DNA of 64,000 nucleotides from Eutreptiella sp. 'Long Island Sound 2002' (lineage: Eukaryota > Euglenozoa > Euglenophyceae > Eutreptiales > Eutreptiaceae). The notes under the pieces were generated by a model. The model was not told the DNA's origin and did no database searches. It worked only from the letters and a program-made list of their open reading frames with translations. Positions 10,695 to 21,839 of this stretch are shown piece by piece (positions within the stretch are counted from its first letter, which is position 1; the number at the start of each line of letters is the position of its first letter). Position numbers and translations under genes: made by a program. The stretch is from positions 43,736,639 through 43,800,638 of the forward strand of contig OZ038378.1 in assembly GCA_964036045.1 (NCBI GenBank), written 5' to 3'.

Positions 10695-11595
10695 TCTCTC
10701 TGGGACGTGCGGTTTCATGCCAACACGGAGCGTTTTCAGGGGTTGGTGCCTTTGTGGTCTCATTTGTGCCCGCTGAGTGTCCGGTTGGGGGGGGTATGTG
10801 GGGCATATTCGGAAAGCCCTTGAAAAGGGCTATTCGGAACACCCCAGGTTTGCATGCTGTGCTAACGACATGTTTGAGATTTTTCTCCGCTTTGGACAGT
10901 GCCTGTGTTGCCTGCTGCCTATTTTTGCTAACAGGCAGCCACCATGTCTTCATACAAATTCACACAACGTGCTGTTGCTTCCCCTGATGCGCCACTGAAA
11001 CCTTTGGTGCGAAAAAGAGCGCGATCTGGGGGTGAAACTTGGGTGCAGGTGACGCGGCGGCCTGACTTGCGCGCCAAAAAGCCTCGTACCGGTGGGTCAC
11101 AGCAGCCTGCATGCGCCCACACAGAGCACGACATTTTATCCACTACTGAGGCCGCGGCTTTTGCAGCCCAGTTTTGGGATAAAAAGATTCACCCCACCAA
11201 GGCTTCGCAACACGAATTTCTGGCTGCAGGATTGGGAAAAACTGAAGAAATATGTTCCCAGTCACAAGCACGGGGATGTGTGCCCCAATGGAGTCCCGGC
11301 CCTTGCAGAAAGGGGCAACGATGACAACGAATCGGATTCGGAATAATGAGTGATCCCTGGACCATTGCCTGTGCCCTGTGTGTCCTCCCTTGTACAGCTC
11401 GGTGCGCAAAACTGTGACCACCTACCCCCCCCAACCCATACATTTCTGAAACGGCGTTTTCCCACAGATTTCGAAAAGCATACACATACCCCCCCCAAGG
11501 TGACGACATTTTGGTGCATTACGCCAAAAGTTGAGAAAAGTCTGAAAAAATGTGAAAACGCTCCGTGTTGGCATGAACCGGATGTCCCAGAGAGA
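10695..11595. mobile_element. 901-bp terminal-inverted-repeat transposon nested in LINE A
   Basis: The ends are inverted copies of each other for about 50 bp: TCTCTCTGGGACGTGCGG at 10695 and its complement, with few mismatches, ending at 11595. A second matched stretch (GGGGGGGTATGTG near 10791 against CACATACCCCCCC near 11495) extends the inverted similarity to about 150 bp. The flanks carry TATA on both sides (10691-10694 and 11596-11599), a target duplication of TA or TATA. Removing it rejoins the LINE reverse transcriptase in frame (WIL-Y-RRVCEVWNQGQ). It carries one small ORF and no recognisable transposase, so it is probably non-autonomous. Confidence 0.85.
10944..11346 (+). CDS. Small ORF inside the nested transposon, unknown
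   Basis: Begins at a true ATG (10944) with MSSYKFTQRAVASPDAPLKP, then a basic stretch (KPLVRKRARSGG, RAKKPRTGG), then FAAQFWDKKIHPTKASQHEF. The listed frame continues to 11324, but after a one-base shift near 11225 the adjoining frame gives WEKLKKYVPSHKHGDVC and an acidic end, ERGNDDNESDSE, stopping at 11346. The basic middle and acidic tail suggest a nuclear DNA- or chromatin-associated protein, by inference only. It sits between the inverted repeats and is the element's only cargo. Confidence 0.4.
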
Positions 11596-12642
11596 TATAG
11601 AAGGGTCTGTGAGGTATGGAACCAGGGACAGATGCCGACAGAGTGGACTGCTACCTCCATATCGCTGTTGTACAAGAAGGGCGACCCCAAGGATGCAAGC
11701 AACTACCATCCGTTAGCGGTATCCACATGCATGTACCAAATTACCACGAAGTTGATCTTGAGGCGCATCAAGAAACCTCTCACCGAAGTACTATCCGAAC
11801 ACCAAGCTGGAGGACAAAGGGGGCATACCACACTGTCCCAGGCTATAAAACTGTTGTCGCCAGCGCTGAGCATGCCGGGAACACCGGACGTGGTACTCCT
11901 TGATATCGCCAAAGCGTTTCCGAGCACGCCCCACCCACTGCTATGGGCTGCAATGCAGCAGGTGGGGGTACCAGATCGCTACATATCCATGATGCAATAC
12001 ACATACCAAGAGACACGGTGCTAATATCGGGTGGATGGCGAAAAACATTCATACCACCAGAGCAGGGGAGTGAAGGAGGGATGTCCCCTCTCCCCCCTAC
12101 TCTTTTGCGTGGTGTACGAGATGTTTCACGGAACTCTTGCGGCAGAATTCCCCTCTGTCCACTTCTACACGTACATGGATGATGTGGCCTTTGTCTCGCC
12201 GGACCGATCGACTACGATGGCCGTACTCAGTAGGGTCACAGACCTGGGAAACACGCCGGGCTTCCATGTGAAGAGAGGAAAAACAGAGGTGTGCTCCTGG
12301 TCGGCGACCTACAAGGTGGACCAGCTACTGTGGGACGGGCAGGTTAATACTGTCGGACCTCCCATCCTAAGCTACCTGGGACACATCATTGCACACCCAC
12401 AGTGGGCACACAAGGCGCGGCCGGACTACCTGGACTTGATTACGTCGGACCTGGCGCAATATGCGCATATTCCCGTGGACGGCTGCGAACGAAAACATGT
12501 GGTCAATTCCATCCTGATGCCTAGGTGGCTCCACCGGGCGGTGCTCATTTCCTCTGACAGGTGGTACAAGGAGGCACACGACCCGTGTTCGGTGTTCGTA
12601 CGTCAACTTAAAGGTATGGTCCCGGGACGGAATACCAAATAA
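11596..12642 (+). pseudogene. LINE A reverse transcriptase domain
   Basis: Makes cDNA by target-primed reverse transcription. Visible blocks: VWNQGQMPTEWTATSISLLYKKGDPKD, here split into the P-x-x-W and L-Y-K-K-G-D motifs; NYHPLAVSTCMYQITTKLI (RP-like block); EHQAGGQRG; DVVLLDIAKAFPSTPHPLL (first catalytic Asp, D-I-x-K-A-F); GVKEGCPLSPLLF; and FYTYMDDVAFV, the catalytic YMDD box. The TAA near 12022 falls just before the G-x-K-E-G-C-P block and the TAA at 12641 ends the thumb. All pieces lie in one frame, so nonsense codons rather than frameshifts broke this domain. Confidence 0.9.
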
Positions 12643-13480
12643 CTCAGTGCCCCTTTATCTTGCGGAGGCATGGGGCTGCACCAGCTATACTGGGCCTACC
12701 GACGGCGATTCATCACCACCATGCAACAGACCGTACGTCGCCAGCACCAAGCATTTCGGGTCTCCCTCAACACATCAGCGGAACGTAGCCAGAGGCCTTT
12801 TCTTGCGTACGTTACTTTGTTGAACTCAATGGGAGCAATCTCAGGCATATTGCTACAGCACCCCCGTCGTCGTCCCTTGGGTCTGAGTCTCATCGGCAGC
12901 GAGGCCACGGAGGACGGTCGCATGATCCACAATCAAATGGCCCCAGTCGGCCAAGAGGACATAGCGCACTGGTATAGGCTTGCTAAACCGCGGTGGCATG
13001 TCGTGGATGGAGGACAGGTTCCGGCAGGCTACCAACTCACTGTGCTAGGGGGTTGTGAAGTCTACACCAACGGCTGTGGTCCGCAGGGGACAACATGGTA
13101 CACGGACGGAAGTAGAAAAGGCAATCCGGCGGGTATGGGGGGCGCCACAGGCGACTGCCGTGCAGGTTTCACACTTCACTGCGGGCCACTGCACGTGATT
13201 GGAAGAGTGCGGCGTCGTCAAACCCCGTACCAAGCGGAACTCATGGGCATGTATGTAGCTTCCTGCCTGGCACGAGCTGGTGACGAGGTGGTTTCAGACA
13301 ATCATGGACGTCCGCCAGCCATTAGCACAGGAGCTGCACAGCAAGTCACTGGTACCCAGGTGGTTGCCAAGCCACCGGGAGGAACGTCAGGCGCGGACGA
13401 CTCAGGAAGCCCAAGACATACGGGGAAATAACGTTTCGGACTCGTTGGCATCAATGGAAGCGAGCTCCTACTGACACCAT
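12643..13480 (+). pseudogene. LINE A connection and RNase H domain
   Basis: After SCGGMGLHQLYWAYRRRF, a P/GGxGL-type block of LINE thumbs, a linker leads to TWYTDGSRKGNPAGMGGA (first Asp), QTPYQAELMGMYVAS (Glu) and AGDEVVSDN (Asp). A frameshift near 13300 moves the rest into another frame, 13280-13474, with PRWLPSHREERQ and IRGNNVSDSLASMEA (the last Asp). The D-E-D-D set needed for RNase HI activity is therefore present but split. The enzyme would remove RNA from the cDNA hybrid. Confidence 0.8.
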
Positions 13481-13509
13481 ACACACCAGATGCGCCGCAT
13501 GGCATAGGT

Positions 13510-13965
13510 GTGGGAGGCACGGGGGCACCCACACCGGCAAAAAAATGGATCACGGCAATGCGCCCACATGCCACACCGGAGGGGGCACACTGGGCAACGT
13601 GGCTGCCCTTAAAGGCGGAGCGCCGCAGGCTGTGGCTTCAGTGGGTGTGGGGGAACGTGTGGTGGAAAGGGTGTATGCCTCCATGGAAGAAGTCGGCCCT
13701 ACCATGTGCTCTGTGTGGATCCACACACCAAGGAGCGGCGCAGACACGGCTTGTGCAGTGTGGGGCATGGAAGACGTTGTGTCCGGACGAGTGGGCGAAA
13801 ACCTCGGGACCCTGGAAGCCAATGGCCCGGCAGTGGCTCTCTACAGACACTCCTGACGACCTTGCCCGTGTAGCGAAGTTCCACATTCCCCTGTCTCTTG
13901 TGGGGTCAATCCCGCCCGACCATATGCCCGACCTCCGGTACAGGGTGGCGGTACACCAATATTAG
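13510..13965 (+). CDS. LINE A Cys/His-rich C-terminal module
   Basis: A 152-codon frame directly after RNase H. It is Trp-rich (WLPLKAERRRLWLQWVWGNVWW) and then has LPCALCGSTHQGAAQTRLVQC, a C-x2-C...H...C arrangement like the zinc-binding zf-RVT modules found after or before RNase H in LINEs. It is in frame with the reverse transcriptase and ends at TAG 13963-13965, after which the same frame continues, so the stop is probably a mutation. Confidence 0.6.
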   Translation: MGGTGAPTPAKKWITAMRPHATPEGAHWATWLPLKAERRRLWLQWVWGNVWWKGCMPPWKKSALPCALCGSTHQGAAQTRLVQCGAWKTLCPDEWAKTSGPWKPMARQWLSTDTPDDLARVAKFHIPLSLVGSIPPDHMPDLRYRVAVHQY

Positions 13966-15172
13966 TGCATGAAGCTAGCGGGTGAGCTATGTCACAACCT
14001 CCCCATGCAGCAGGACTCGGCCGAGGAGCGGCGTTCCTCATCGGGCGGAACGGCTATTTGGTACACGACCTTTCGCCGCACGGCCGTGTGTTTGTCCCCT
14101 ACCGAGGAACGCCTTGTCCAACAATGCCACTACAACCCCCGACAACGCGCGGTGGCTGGCAGCCAACAAAGGTCTGCGAAACCCAAAAGAGATCACAGGC
14201 TGGGCACCAGGCGAACGGTGACGAGACTCCTGCGTCAACCATATACCGTCTCAAGGCCGGGCATGGTAATCTGGGCTTTACCGGTAATGACAGGGGACAT
14301 ACTCACTTGTGCGGAGACCTTCCTCGACACAGGCATGCACTTAACGCCGTCTGTGACCCCCCACAAAACATTGGCGATCGATGACAGGGGCAACGTACAT
14401 GGCGGTTAATAATCTGATGCAGACAACCCAATCGCTGATCAGGGGAGCCGTGAGGGGAATCGTGGCGCAACGACAGGTTACTGTCAGGGTGGCAGTGACA
14501 TGGGCCGCACACGTGGACGACTGCGCTAGGGTGCTCGCCGTGTCCGCTCAGCACACGCGGTTTTGGTTCCACCATAGTGTCCGCTTGACGCTCTACGCGG
14601 CGCACCGTGCGCGATAGCTCGTCCTTTTGGGCACACCGTCCTGCCTGCGCCGCCTAACCACAAGGGCCCTGCGGCATACAGACATGTTGGAACTAGCGCT
14701 GCGCTCTGCGCTCGCCCACTCGGCCACGGTTGCCCGGGCCAACATTAGCCACCAGCAGCTGGCCTACCAAAAGTTCCGCACATGGGCTGCTATGGTGACC
14801 TATAAGGTGGGGGATAGGGACCCGTGGTTCTCCGCGGCCATGTGCGATACCTTGCAACTTGCCCGCGTCAGCCAACATAGATCCATAAAACAATGGTGGC
14901 AAGAGTCACCGGAGGAGGTGCGGGCCCGCATGAGCCGGTGGCTGATGGAGCACTAGGCCTGGGTGGACAAAATTGCACAGCGGTGGAGCCTTGTCCGGGA
15001 ACAGAAAAAGAGGCCTGCGAGTGCAGTCGACTTGTCACCGGGTCGGCGTTTCAAGCGATACAGGACGCACCACTCCGACACCCCAGACTACATCCAGCTT
15101 ACTGGGGACCCTCATCCGACAGACCCGTGGGAGATTCAGCTGACTGGATCACCCAGGACCCACCGCACGTGA
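13966..15172 (+). pseudogene. Long unclassified C-terminal extension of LINE A
   Basis: Four consecutive open stretches (13969-14409, 14381-14617, 14627-14956 and 14963-15172), first in the LINE frame then one frame over, make about 400 residues with no large gap. Features: basic RSAKPKRDHRLGTRRTV; helical LELALRSALAHSATVARANI and SIKQWWQESPEEVRARMSRW; and a basic end, PGRRFKRYRTHHSD. I recognise no domain. Either the LINE protein has an unusual C-terminal tail or a second gene follows. Confidence 0.4.
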
Positions 15173-15230
15173 CCTTTGGCTCGCTACCAACACCCTTGAA
15201 ACACCATACTTGAAACTTCGGACTGGGCAG

Positions 15231-17859
15231 CCAATGCCCGTGGCAGAGTAGATCTGCCCACCGCTGTCAGCCGGCCTGTGGGATAACTTGTCCCCACAAG
15301 CTTTCTCGATGGACGTGCATAACCCGCACGAAGCCTGTGGCTATAGTTACAACGGCTGGACTGATGCTAGGCAACCTGCCTATGAGTGCCTCTTCGTTGT
15401 TCGTAGTGAGACTTTGAACCTCGAACTTATGTGGCGCCGAAAAAGAAAAGCAACGAACTGCTGAACATGGAACGGCATCCGTCAAGTAGTGTAAAACACA
15501 CAGTGCTGTCAACAGCTTCAACTTGATCCACTGTTTTCATCGGCGTGTGTGCAGGCACATTCCATCCATCATCAATATGGCCACATTACCCCTGCCTTCT
15601 CAGGGTCCCCATGGTGGGGAGAAATCAACATGGCAACATAACCCCTGGCCAAGTTGATGGGGCACAACGGAAGAGTTGAAATCCCGATTCAGGAAAAACA
15701 CACATTCGGTGAAAGGAGTTTTCTAACCGTTTCACTATAGAGCGCCACAATCTTTTTGGCGTTGTTGGCACCCAACGAGCTTTTCCCTATTGCCACCATT
15801 TGGTGTGGGTTGGGGGGTGTAGAGGGGAGGGAGAGGGGGGGAGGGGGCTAGGTTTGGTCTAACACGTAAGGCCCCCCATGGCTGTGACTGTCACCGTTGC
15901 TTTGATTGCCGCTGTTGGTAACCAAAGATCGACGATGTGGTAGGTGAGCTTCATGAGGGGAAGTGTGTCACACACTTGTCTTGTGTTGTAGCAACAGCAG
16001 CAATGGGTCAGCATGTTGTGCAAGGCTTGCAAGCACAACAACAACAGTGGTAAAAGTGGCCTGCAAGAAATACTAAATGTGGCCGGGCTAGCGGCCAAAT
16101 CATGTGGGCAAGGCACTGTAACTACGGAGGGGGCCAACCAAAAGGGGAAAATACTCCTTGAGTGTGCTGCAGTAGTGCACCTCATGCACAACAAAGGGTG
16201 GAAAATCTTGCTTGATCAGTGTGTCCATGGGGGGGGGTGTGGAAGGGAGACGTGCTGCAAGACATTTTTGCGTAGACATTTGCCGCAAGTGGAGGACCAC
16301 TTTTTGTGCCACGTGTGTCTTTGCATGCTGGACACGGTGGTTCACGTGGAATGGGCTAAAGCAATCGAGGGGGTATAGTATGGCAATGGGCAAGACCCAT
16401 CTACAGCTGCAGTGGGGTAAACTTTTGTGGTCACACTTGTGGATACACTGCCTTTTTTTTCCGTCCGTGTCGAATCCTCTCCGAATTCGCATGTTTTTGC
16501 AACGGATGGGAGCCACCGGCGGCTGAAGCGCATGTTGTGCAATAGTCGTGACGTAAGCCTCGGCCTTGCTTGCAAATGATTGTGGATGACAAATTAAAAC
16601 ATGGCCACATTTGCACTAGGTTCATTGCCCATTCAAAAGCAACGCCATCGCCCATGCACAAGGGGCACATGGGTATAGGAGTGGACGCCCATCTTCGAGG
16701 ACACTTTCCCCTCCTCAGACCGCCCCAAGGACAGTGGGGATCAGCGGGTCCTCTAAGCGTCAAAGGGGGCGAACCTTGACGGCGTCGCCACCCAAAAACC
16801 CCCGATTTCGACAAGCGAGGTTATCCGTGCAGAGTAGGGCCGGATGGTCCCTCTTCAATCTCACAAGCTTGTGGTGGGCGACTGCGTTGGCGTTATGGGG
16901 TACAAGCGACAACATCTTGATCCCGATATGAGACATGTACTTGCGGGGGTCCCCCACTCTTGGTTTCACGGGCTATTCAGCGGGACTTCACCTAAGGCGA
17001 GGGCTCACAGAGCTACTTCATCGCCGAATCTACGCATGCCTTGCCACGGTCTTGGCACCAAATTCCCATCCATGTGCACAGTGGCAACACTTTGGTGTTG
17101 CCGAGCAATGTCATTCATGGTGGCAGCGCAGTGCCCTTCGACTAGCCCAAGGATTCTCGCACGACCATCTTACTCGGGACCCCCACACATAAGTTGATAG
17201 ACCGGTTCACTTGTGGTCTTGCTACTCCATTTTGGGCCACGGAACACTTCAAGGTGATGTCCATTTGCAGCATCCATGGGTGCCGTGCCACGCATGTTGC
17301 TCGAGTTTGCCTGTTCAGTCGTCACACAAAGCTTAGTGCAAAGCACATTGGACATCTTTGCCCAAGTTGCAGTGCACCGTCGTCTGAGGATCGCACCCTG
17401 ACTCCCATCCTGCCGCCCACCACTCTCAGAGCCCTGGTGTTCACGATGGTCTGCTACCTGTCAGCAGTTCGAGCTTCGTCGCCACTTTGTTGCCCAAACT
17501 CCCTCCACCAATGCTCCAGGTCCCGCCCTCAAATCTCAAATGCTACACCCAACCCGAAGGATTGCTCAATCGGCCCATGCTTAGGAGTTACTGCCGTCCC
17601 CCAAGCTGGTGGACAGTGTTATTCTAAATGCAGGCCTTCGGACCATCATCGCCACGGTGGACGCGTACCTCGCTGGGTTTGCCCTACCCGAGGACAACAA
17701 GAAGGGGGCCGTGCTCTACCGGTGGGAGCTGGCCCTGCCGGATGCCCCCTTGTTTCACATGTCGGTTGGGTTGCCCAGCACTGCCGACCCGCACACTTGC
17801 ACCCCCCCCCCCCCCCCACCACTTGTTAGGACGCATTTGCTAAAGTAGTGGTTTCCAAA
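15231..17859. other. Unannotated stretch with one exon-like frame near its end
   Basis: Frames at 16013-16378 and 16844-17197 (plus) lack motifs. The frame at 17609-17848 reads DSVILNAGLRTIIATVDAYL and later GAVLYRWELALPDAPLFHM, which looks coding, preceded by a CCCCCAAG that could be an acceptor; it ends at a poly-C run (17803-17816). I cannot name it. The rest includes a G-rich patch at 15805-15850 and nothing else supported. Confidence 0.35.
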
Positions 17860-18593
17860 CTTAGACCAAAAAGTGACTGTAAAGTAGATTACAGACCTTG
17901 GTGTCACACTAGAGACTGAAAAAAGTAGGTTACATACCTGAATTTTAGACGTGAAAGTCCAACCAGTAAGTGGGTTCCTAATCTTGGTTTCAGTCCTCAA
18001 AGTGGCAACTTACTGGGGTCATTTTGAGGGTTCTTAGATAGACTTTGTAAAGAAAAGTGACTCACCGGTTGGTATTACGTGCACTTGCTTGCGTCGCTTG
18101 ACCGCTGCACGGTTCCGCGGTTAACTCCTTGTCTTGTAGGCCTCCGTCTATCTTTGGCCCGATGTGGTGCACGACAACGTAGAGCTCGATGAGGCAGTGC
18201 TCGCGATGCCCAAAATGGTGATTTGAGGCTAGTCCATCCTTGAGGTACCGGTATCCGGCAAGGTGGCCCTGGCAGCAATCGAGTGGCCCGCTGTGGCGCG
18301 GCAACGGCTCGTGGAGGTCCGGCACATGATCATTGTGGAGGATCAAACGAGGTGAATCCACATGGCGGTACCGCAACTAGTGGTGGGCAGTGCCAAGACG
18401 CTGTACGGGCCGTCGGTGCTTGTGCGCCTGCAATGCGCCTCACTGCAAGTCACTAGGGTTGGGTCCACCAAGGTGAGCCTGGGCCTAGCTGACGAGTTTT
18501 TTTGGATCTTCGCCGCAAAGAGTACCGTGGGGAACTATGACCATGTGCTGCTCTGTAACGGCATTCATTTGAGGGCTATTAATAATTATTGTT

Positions 18594-18643
18594 AATATAT
18601 TATATATATAAATATATAATATATATATATATATATATAATAT

Positions 18644-18687
<44 letters not shown>

Positions 18688-18717
18688 AATATATATATAT
18701 AAAATATTAATAATAGT
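18594..18717. repeat. AT dinucleotide microsatellite
   Basis: About 120 bases of almost pure TA/AT repeats with scattered AA interruptions, inside the 2.8-kb inverted-repeat element. Confidence 0.95.
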
Positions 18718-18821
18718 ACATCGTGGGTGAGGCAGATCCGTGCAATTGGTGGCGATGTTGTACCTCAGAGCATCTTGGATTGGGCAACGGTAAAGATTGA
18801 CGGCTACGTGCTCGGTCAAAA

Positions 18822-19290
18822 GTGGGATTTGTCGGTGGGCGCAGCCGCATCAATGAGGAGCTTTCTGAGGAGCATGCTCAGGTAGCCCCAAAGAGACCTC
18901 GAGATGGCAAATCGGATGGGATGGTGCCCAAAGTCCCGCAAACAACTGGACAGGTGGATGGCAAGAGTGCCGCCCTTGACCTGAAGGACAATTGTAGAGT
19001 TGTGCGGCAACACTTGGAGGCAGAGGAGCACAAGCGACTGACCACAACTCAACGGGAAGCCGAGCGAGGGTGGGAGTGCAAGAGGAAAGGTGTGGACGCC
19101 TTGCAGCATGCGAGGGCCGACATGATGAGGTGGTAGCGCTACTAGGTGGTGCATCAAGGAGTTGGAGACCAAACTAGCGGCAAAGACGCCTGAAGGGACG
19201 CGCCTACGGATGCAGCATATCACCTCCTAGGCTGCACAAGCGGCCGTTGAGGAGCGCGAGCAGAAGCTTTCGGATGTGTTGGCACCGTGT
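18822..19290 (+). pseudogene. Coiled-coil ORF within the inverted-repeat element
   Basis: From 18822: acidic INEELSEEHAQVAPKRPRDG, then EAEEHKRLTTTQREAERGWE and KRKGVDALQHARADMMR, ending at TAG near 19136. One frame over, 19147-19290 continues WCIKELETKLAAKTPEGTRL and AQAAVEEREQKLSDVLA, with one internal TAG. Charged heptad-like stretches suggest a coiled coil. Plausibly one element-encoded protein broken by a frameshift; the function is unknown. No nuclease residues are seen. Confidence 0.45.
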
Positions 19291-20720
19291 GGGAGTGCTC
19301 CGTCTTCCCAAGGTTCTCCATCAGCCGCGCGGTTTTCCCCAGAGAGCTTCGGCAAGTAGTAATTGGCCACATGACTTTTCTGTTTCATTGCAATTCATCA
19401 CTAGATTTTACTTCGGCACGTCATGTGTGCGCGTCACCGGTTGTGCACACACCGCACTGCTCCGCTTGCACACAATTTTTGGGTTGCACATATCGTTTGC
19501 GGAATTTTCCTGTGCCCGCCTGTGAGAGGTAGGCGTTGTGTGCATGGGCTGCCATGTGCGCCGCGTGTATCAAAAGTTGTACAACGTATCCCAACCATTT
19601 CCATTCCATTCCTTCCATCGTAGTCCTTAATTGTGTCTCACCGACCACTCCCACTAAACTGGAATGTGGACAGCCAGGCACACATTAGAACAAAAAAATT
19701 ATAAGGAGGAGCCCCCCCAATCCAGGTCCAACCTCCCCCCCCTGAGACCCCCCCCTCCCCCTCTTCCAATGCAGGTGGAAGTTTGAGTGGGGGTCCTGGA
19801 AAGTTATTTCGGTTGACAGTTTCAGGTGCAACTTGAGTAAGTGCCTTGTGGTAGCATCTCTCAATGCGGAAGCTTCTTGGGGGCACAACTTTGCGAGGCA
19901 GTCAAAAGTCTTAGGGATCTATAGATTGCTTTGTGTCATGTTGCCCATTTTTCTCTAATGATGCGAAAGACTCTTGTTAAATTTTTATTTGTTGCGAGTG
20001 CCCCTCCACTAAGGACGGATGCCCAATGTGGATTGATTGCTTTGAGTTGGCTGTGCACTATACATCTGTTGACCACCGCGAATTCACAGCCACCATCCAG
20101 AGAGCAGCGGGAATCAACAACAACCATCACTAGGAATCAAAAGCAAGTATCCACAGCCCACCAGCAATATAGGCCAAGAGATTTTCATCTGCCGAAACCC
20201 TTCAAGGAGTAGTTGTCAAGGAGGCCGGTAACCCCCCCCCCCCCCTAGACCCCCCTCCAGACCCCAAACCCACCCCTCCTCCTCTCTGATGCGTCCCTAG
20301 GGATAGCACTATTCTCTGCCGCAAGCGAATAAGTCACCAGCTGTACGTGAATGTCCCATGCTGATAGTGTATGAAATGCAATCCGCTTATATGAGCCTTC
20401 AATCTTCACCCTTTTGTGTCTTTCAGGCTACAATCATGGTGCCTCATGCACATTGGAAAGCCCACGGGCGTGGCAGTCTCCCACTGCATAACTTGGGTTT
20501 AGACCCAGTAATTGCCTACTTTTAGGTATGAACTTGGACCTGGACCGGGAACCCACCCACTAGTTTGACTTTCAGGTCTGAAACCTACTTACTAGTTTGA
20601 CTTTTTGGTCTAAAACGCAGTTTTGTAACGTACTTTACGGTCACTTTGTGGCTCAATTTTCTACCACAACTTTACCAAATTTCATCATCAAATCTTGCCA
20701 TTGGCTGTGTGGTGCGCACC

Positions 20721-20795
20721 AGACACAGGTATAGGCACATGCACAGACACAGCATAGGCACACGCACAGACACAGGCACGGACACAAGCCAAATC
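20721..20795. repeat. CA-rich imperfect short repeat
   Basis: Repeats of CACAGACACAGG and AGGCACACG over about 75 bases, just outside the right end of the inverted-repeat element. Confidence 0.8.
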
Positions 20796-21839
20796 GATCA
20801 TCAGGTCCCACATGATTGCATCCCACTGTGCCATTTGCCATGTGCACGGAGGGCATTCAACCACCCAGTTTGGTCACACCCATCATGCACCCCGCATCCG
20901 CTCTGCAGGCTCTGAAAACGGGCGGTTGCCACATCACTGACCCCCCTCCCCCGGCAAGGGGGGGGGGTCGGAACCCCTTCGGAATGGAATGGAATGAGCT
21001 GGCGTAGCCTGCTGACTTCATAGAACTCGAGATCACCTCTCCGGATCAAGGTTGAGAGCTGTGCAGTACTACGATGATGCCACAATGGCCGTGGTAGCGG
21101 ATCTGCCATGCAGTGAGGATTCGTTGAGGCCATTTTGGGAGTTCTCGATCAACTTTTTGACCTCAAACTCACTTATTGGTGGGGGTTACCCCTAGCTGGT
21201 GACTTCATTTTTTGTCCCTTGGTTTCCCACCCTGTTACAAGCTTTTGAGGCATTTACCACTAGTGCCTCCCCTCCTTGGACCGCCTTAGCAACGGGAGCG
21301 TTTGCAAAACTGCAGGGCATTGCAAGGGCGGTACTAGGAGTTGAGGATGTCCGCATTGAGACATCGAGCACTAGTGTGTTCACACGACACGGCGCTCCAT
21401 AAGACCCCTCAGCAGTTACGGAGGACAACAAGTCGGGCAAATGTGGCTATGCGGTTGAGGTGCTTCGTAGTCCACGGCGGCTTGGATTGTCGGTGCAGCA
21501 GACAAAGCGTTAACCTTGACACCAACTTTGGCACGGCGTGGTAGACATGAGGGGAGAGCGATTGCGTACCAGTCCCGGCCGCATGTTGTTTGTCCCGCTG
21601 AGGAGCACCCACGTGTAGGTGCGGCAGCCACTTTGCGGAATGTGGTCATGTCATGCTTGGAGCAAGCACACGCCAGCGGGGAGTTGGAGGTGCCATTGAG
21701 TGGGGTGACAGTGGACCTCTGCCCCGATGCCACACCACTTTGGCGCACAAGTGCCATGCGGTGTGATGTCTACTGGGGGTGTTGAGAAGGGGGCCCTGCA
21801 GCTGCAGGCCAGCCGCATCGTTGGGCAACATGGTGGGTC
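20796..21839. other. No supported gene
   Basis: Short frames only. A 21-base hairpin-like C-run/G-run pair occurs near 20941-20970 (CCCCCCTCCCCC, then GGGGGGGGGG). The frame at 21516-21785 may be an upstream, degraded part of the pseudogene that starts at 21840, but this is not established. Confidence 0.35.

Larger units (their letters stand above)
9364..15230 (+). mobile_element. LINE A, decayed non-LTR retrotransposon with a nested insertion
   Basis: In order: AP-endonuclease (9364-10070), linker, start of reverse transcriptase (to 10690), a nested inverted-repeat element (10695-11595), the rest of the reverse transcriptase (to 12642), RNase H (about 13000-13480), a Cys-rich module (13510-13965) and a long C-terminal region (to 15172). 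The reading frame is interrupted by stops (near 9544, 9698, 12022, 12641, 13963 and 14954) and by frameshifts (near 9880, 13300 and 14390). The gene order matches RNase H-bearing LINEs. The termini are not defined; no poly-A tail or target duplication was found. Confidence 0.85.
17860..20650. mobile_element. Inverted-repeat element of about 2.8 kb with subterminal repeats
   Basis: The left edge carries AAAGTGACTGTAAAGTAGAT and the right edge (20624-20650) its near-complement, AAAGTGACCGTAAAGTACGT read on the minus strand. Inside both ends the words TTAGACCAAAAAGT, CATACCT and GTAAGTGGGTTCC-like variants recur in opposite orientation. This repeated-subterminal-word design is typical of cut-and-paste elements such as CACTA or foldback types. 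Exact ends and a target duplication are not clear. Contents: an AT microsatellite, a coiled-coil ORF and otherwise unidentified sequence. Confidence 0.55.

Noticed and set aside
9364-15172. Reassigned stop codons (UAA/UAG as Gln) to explain in-frame stops in LINE A and the 40.9-kb frame
   Set aside because: The 5-kb gag-pol frame uses CAA/CAG for all its Gln and contains no UAA and only one UAG, so the standard code fits; the LINE stops are ordinary decay.
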